A stretch of 12,509 nt of DNA from Colivicinus sp022776215 (GTDB lineage: Bacteria; Bacillota_I; Bacilli_A; Erysipelotrichales; Erysipelotrichaceae), in the NCBI GenBank assembly GCA_022776215.1, contig JALFIR010000078.1:1-12509 (forward strand), read 5' to 3'. Under the pieces are notes generated by a model, which saw only the letters and a program-made list of their open reading frames with translations, was not told the DNA's origin and ran no database searches. The translations under genes were made by a program, and so were the position numbers. Below, in pieces: positions 12,416 through 12,509 of this stretch (position 1 is its first letter; each line of letters starts with the position of its first letter).

Positions 12416-12509
12416 TGAAAGCACCTCCTCTGAAATCAGTAAGCTTATCAGCAATTGCCTTGTCCTTGGAAGGGAACATATGAGCATAACGATAGGTGAT
12501 CTTTACGCT
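12408..12509 (-). CDS. Tyrosine recombinase/integrase, C-terminal end (partial)
   Basis: The last 33 codons of a minus-strand gene enter from the right edge and stop at TAA 12410-12408. The peptide contains TYRYAHMFPSKDKAIADKL, the hallmark end of phage-type integrases of Bacillota islands. The Tyr of RYAH (codon 12488-12486) matches the catalytic nucleophile and is followed by the usual HxFPSK tail. The stop overlaps the MobC-like start by 8 bp. The rest of the gene, including the Arg-His-Arg residues, lies outside the window. The gene places an integrative element here, extending rightward. Confidence 0.8.
   Translation of the reverse strand, partial: SVKITYRYAHMFPSKDKAIADKLTDFRGGAFNE

Noticed and set aside
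12416..12487. Longer N-terminus for the MobC-like protein
   Set aside because: The extension overlaps the recombinase end in another frame and the AGGAGG at 12429-12424 defines the start at 12415.

Overview
The window looks like chromosomal DNA of a low-GC Bacillota. The Mycoplasma/Erysipelotrichia-like flavour of the glycolytic proteins and the gene company suggest a gut anaerobe of the Erysipelotrichales type; this placement is an inference from protein style and AT-rich codon use, not from a search. No rRNA, tRNA or CRISPR array is visible.

Region 1 (1-4097): a short leader carrying the ribosome-binding site of a divergent gene just outside the window, then a tight three-gene operon: hypB (nickel-loading GTPase), a 945-residue flavin/iron-sulfur oxidoreductase and hypA (nickel metallochaperone). 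No hydrogenase structural gene and none of hypC-F is present here. The operon ends in a hairpin that contains the hypA stop codon and also serves the convergent genes.

Region 2 (4089-5333, minus strand): a two-gene unit encoding a membrane SPFH/band 7 protein and a 70-residue ribbon-helix-helix DNA-binding protein. They are coupled by a TAATG junction. Two copies of the palindrome TGATATCA, 11 bp apart, overlap the -10 box of their promoter, which strongly suggests autoregulation.

Region 3 (5377-8745): pgk, tpiA and eno, three lower-glycolysis genes running from one extended -10 promoter to a rho-independent terminator. gapA and gpm are not in the cluster.

Region 4 (8738-11623): a perfect 21-bp inverted repeat, then a promoter placed so close to the ATG that the transcript should be leaderless, then a run of three genes: a short cation-diffusion-facilitator-like membrane protein with altered metal residues, a Nudix hydrolase, and guaA (GMP synthase), closed by a strong terminator.

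Region 5 (11624-12509): about 465 bp of non-coding DNA full of short repeats and imperfect hairpins. It is followed on the minus strand by a MobC-like ribbon-helix-helix protein and the C-terminal end of a tyrosine recombinase running off the window. This is the edge of an integrated mobile element beside the 3' end of guaA, a known integration hotspot. The most noteworthy items are the hydrogenase-free HypAB/flavoprotein operon, the self-regulated SPFH-RHH pair, and the structured non-coding edge of the island.
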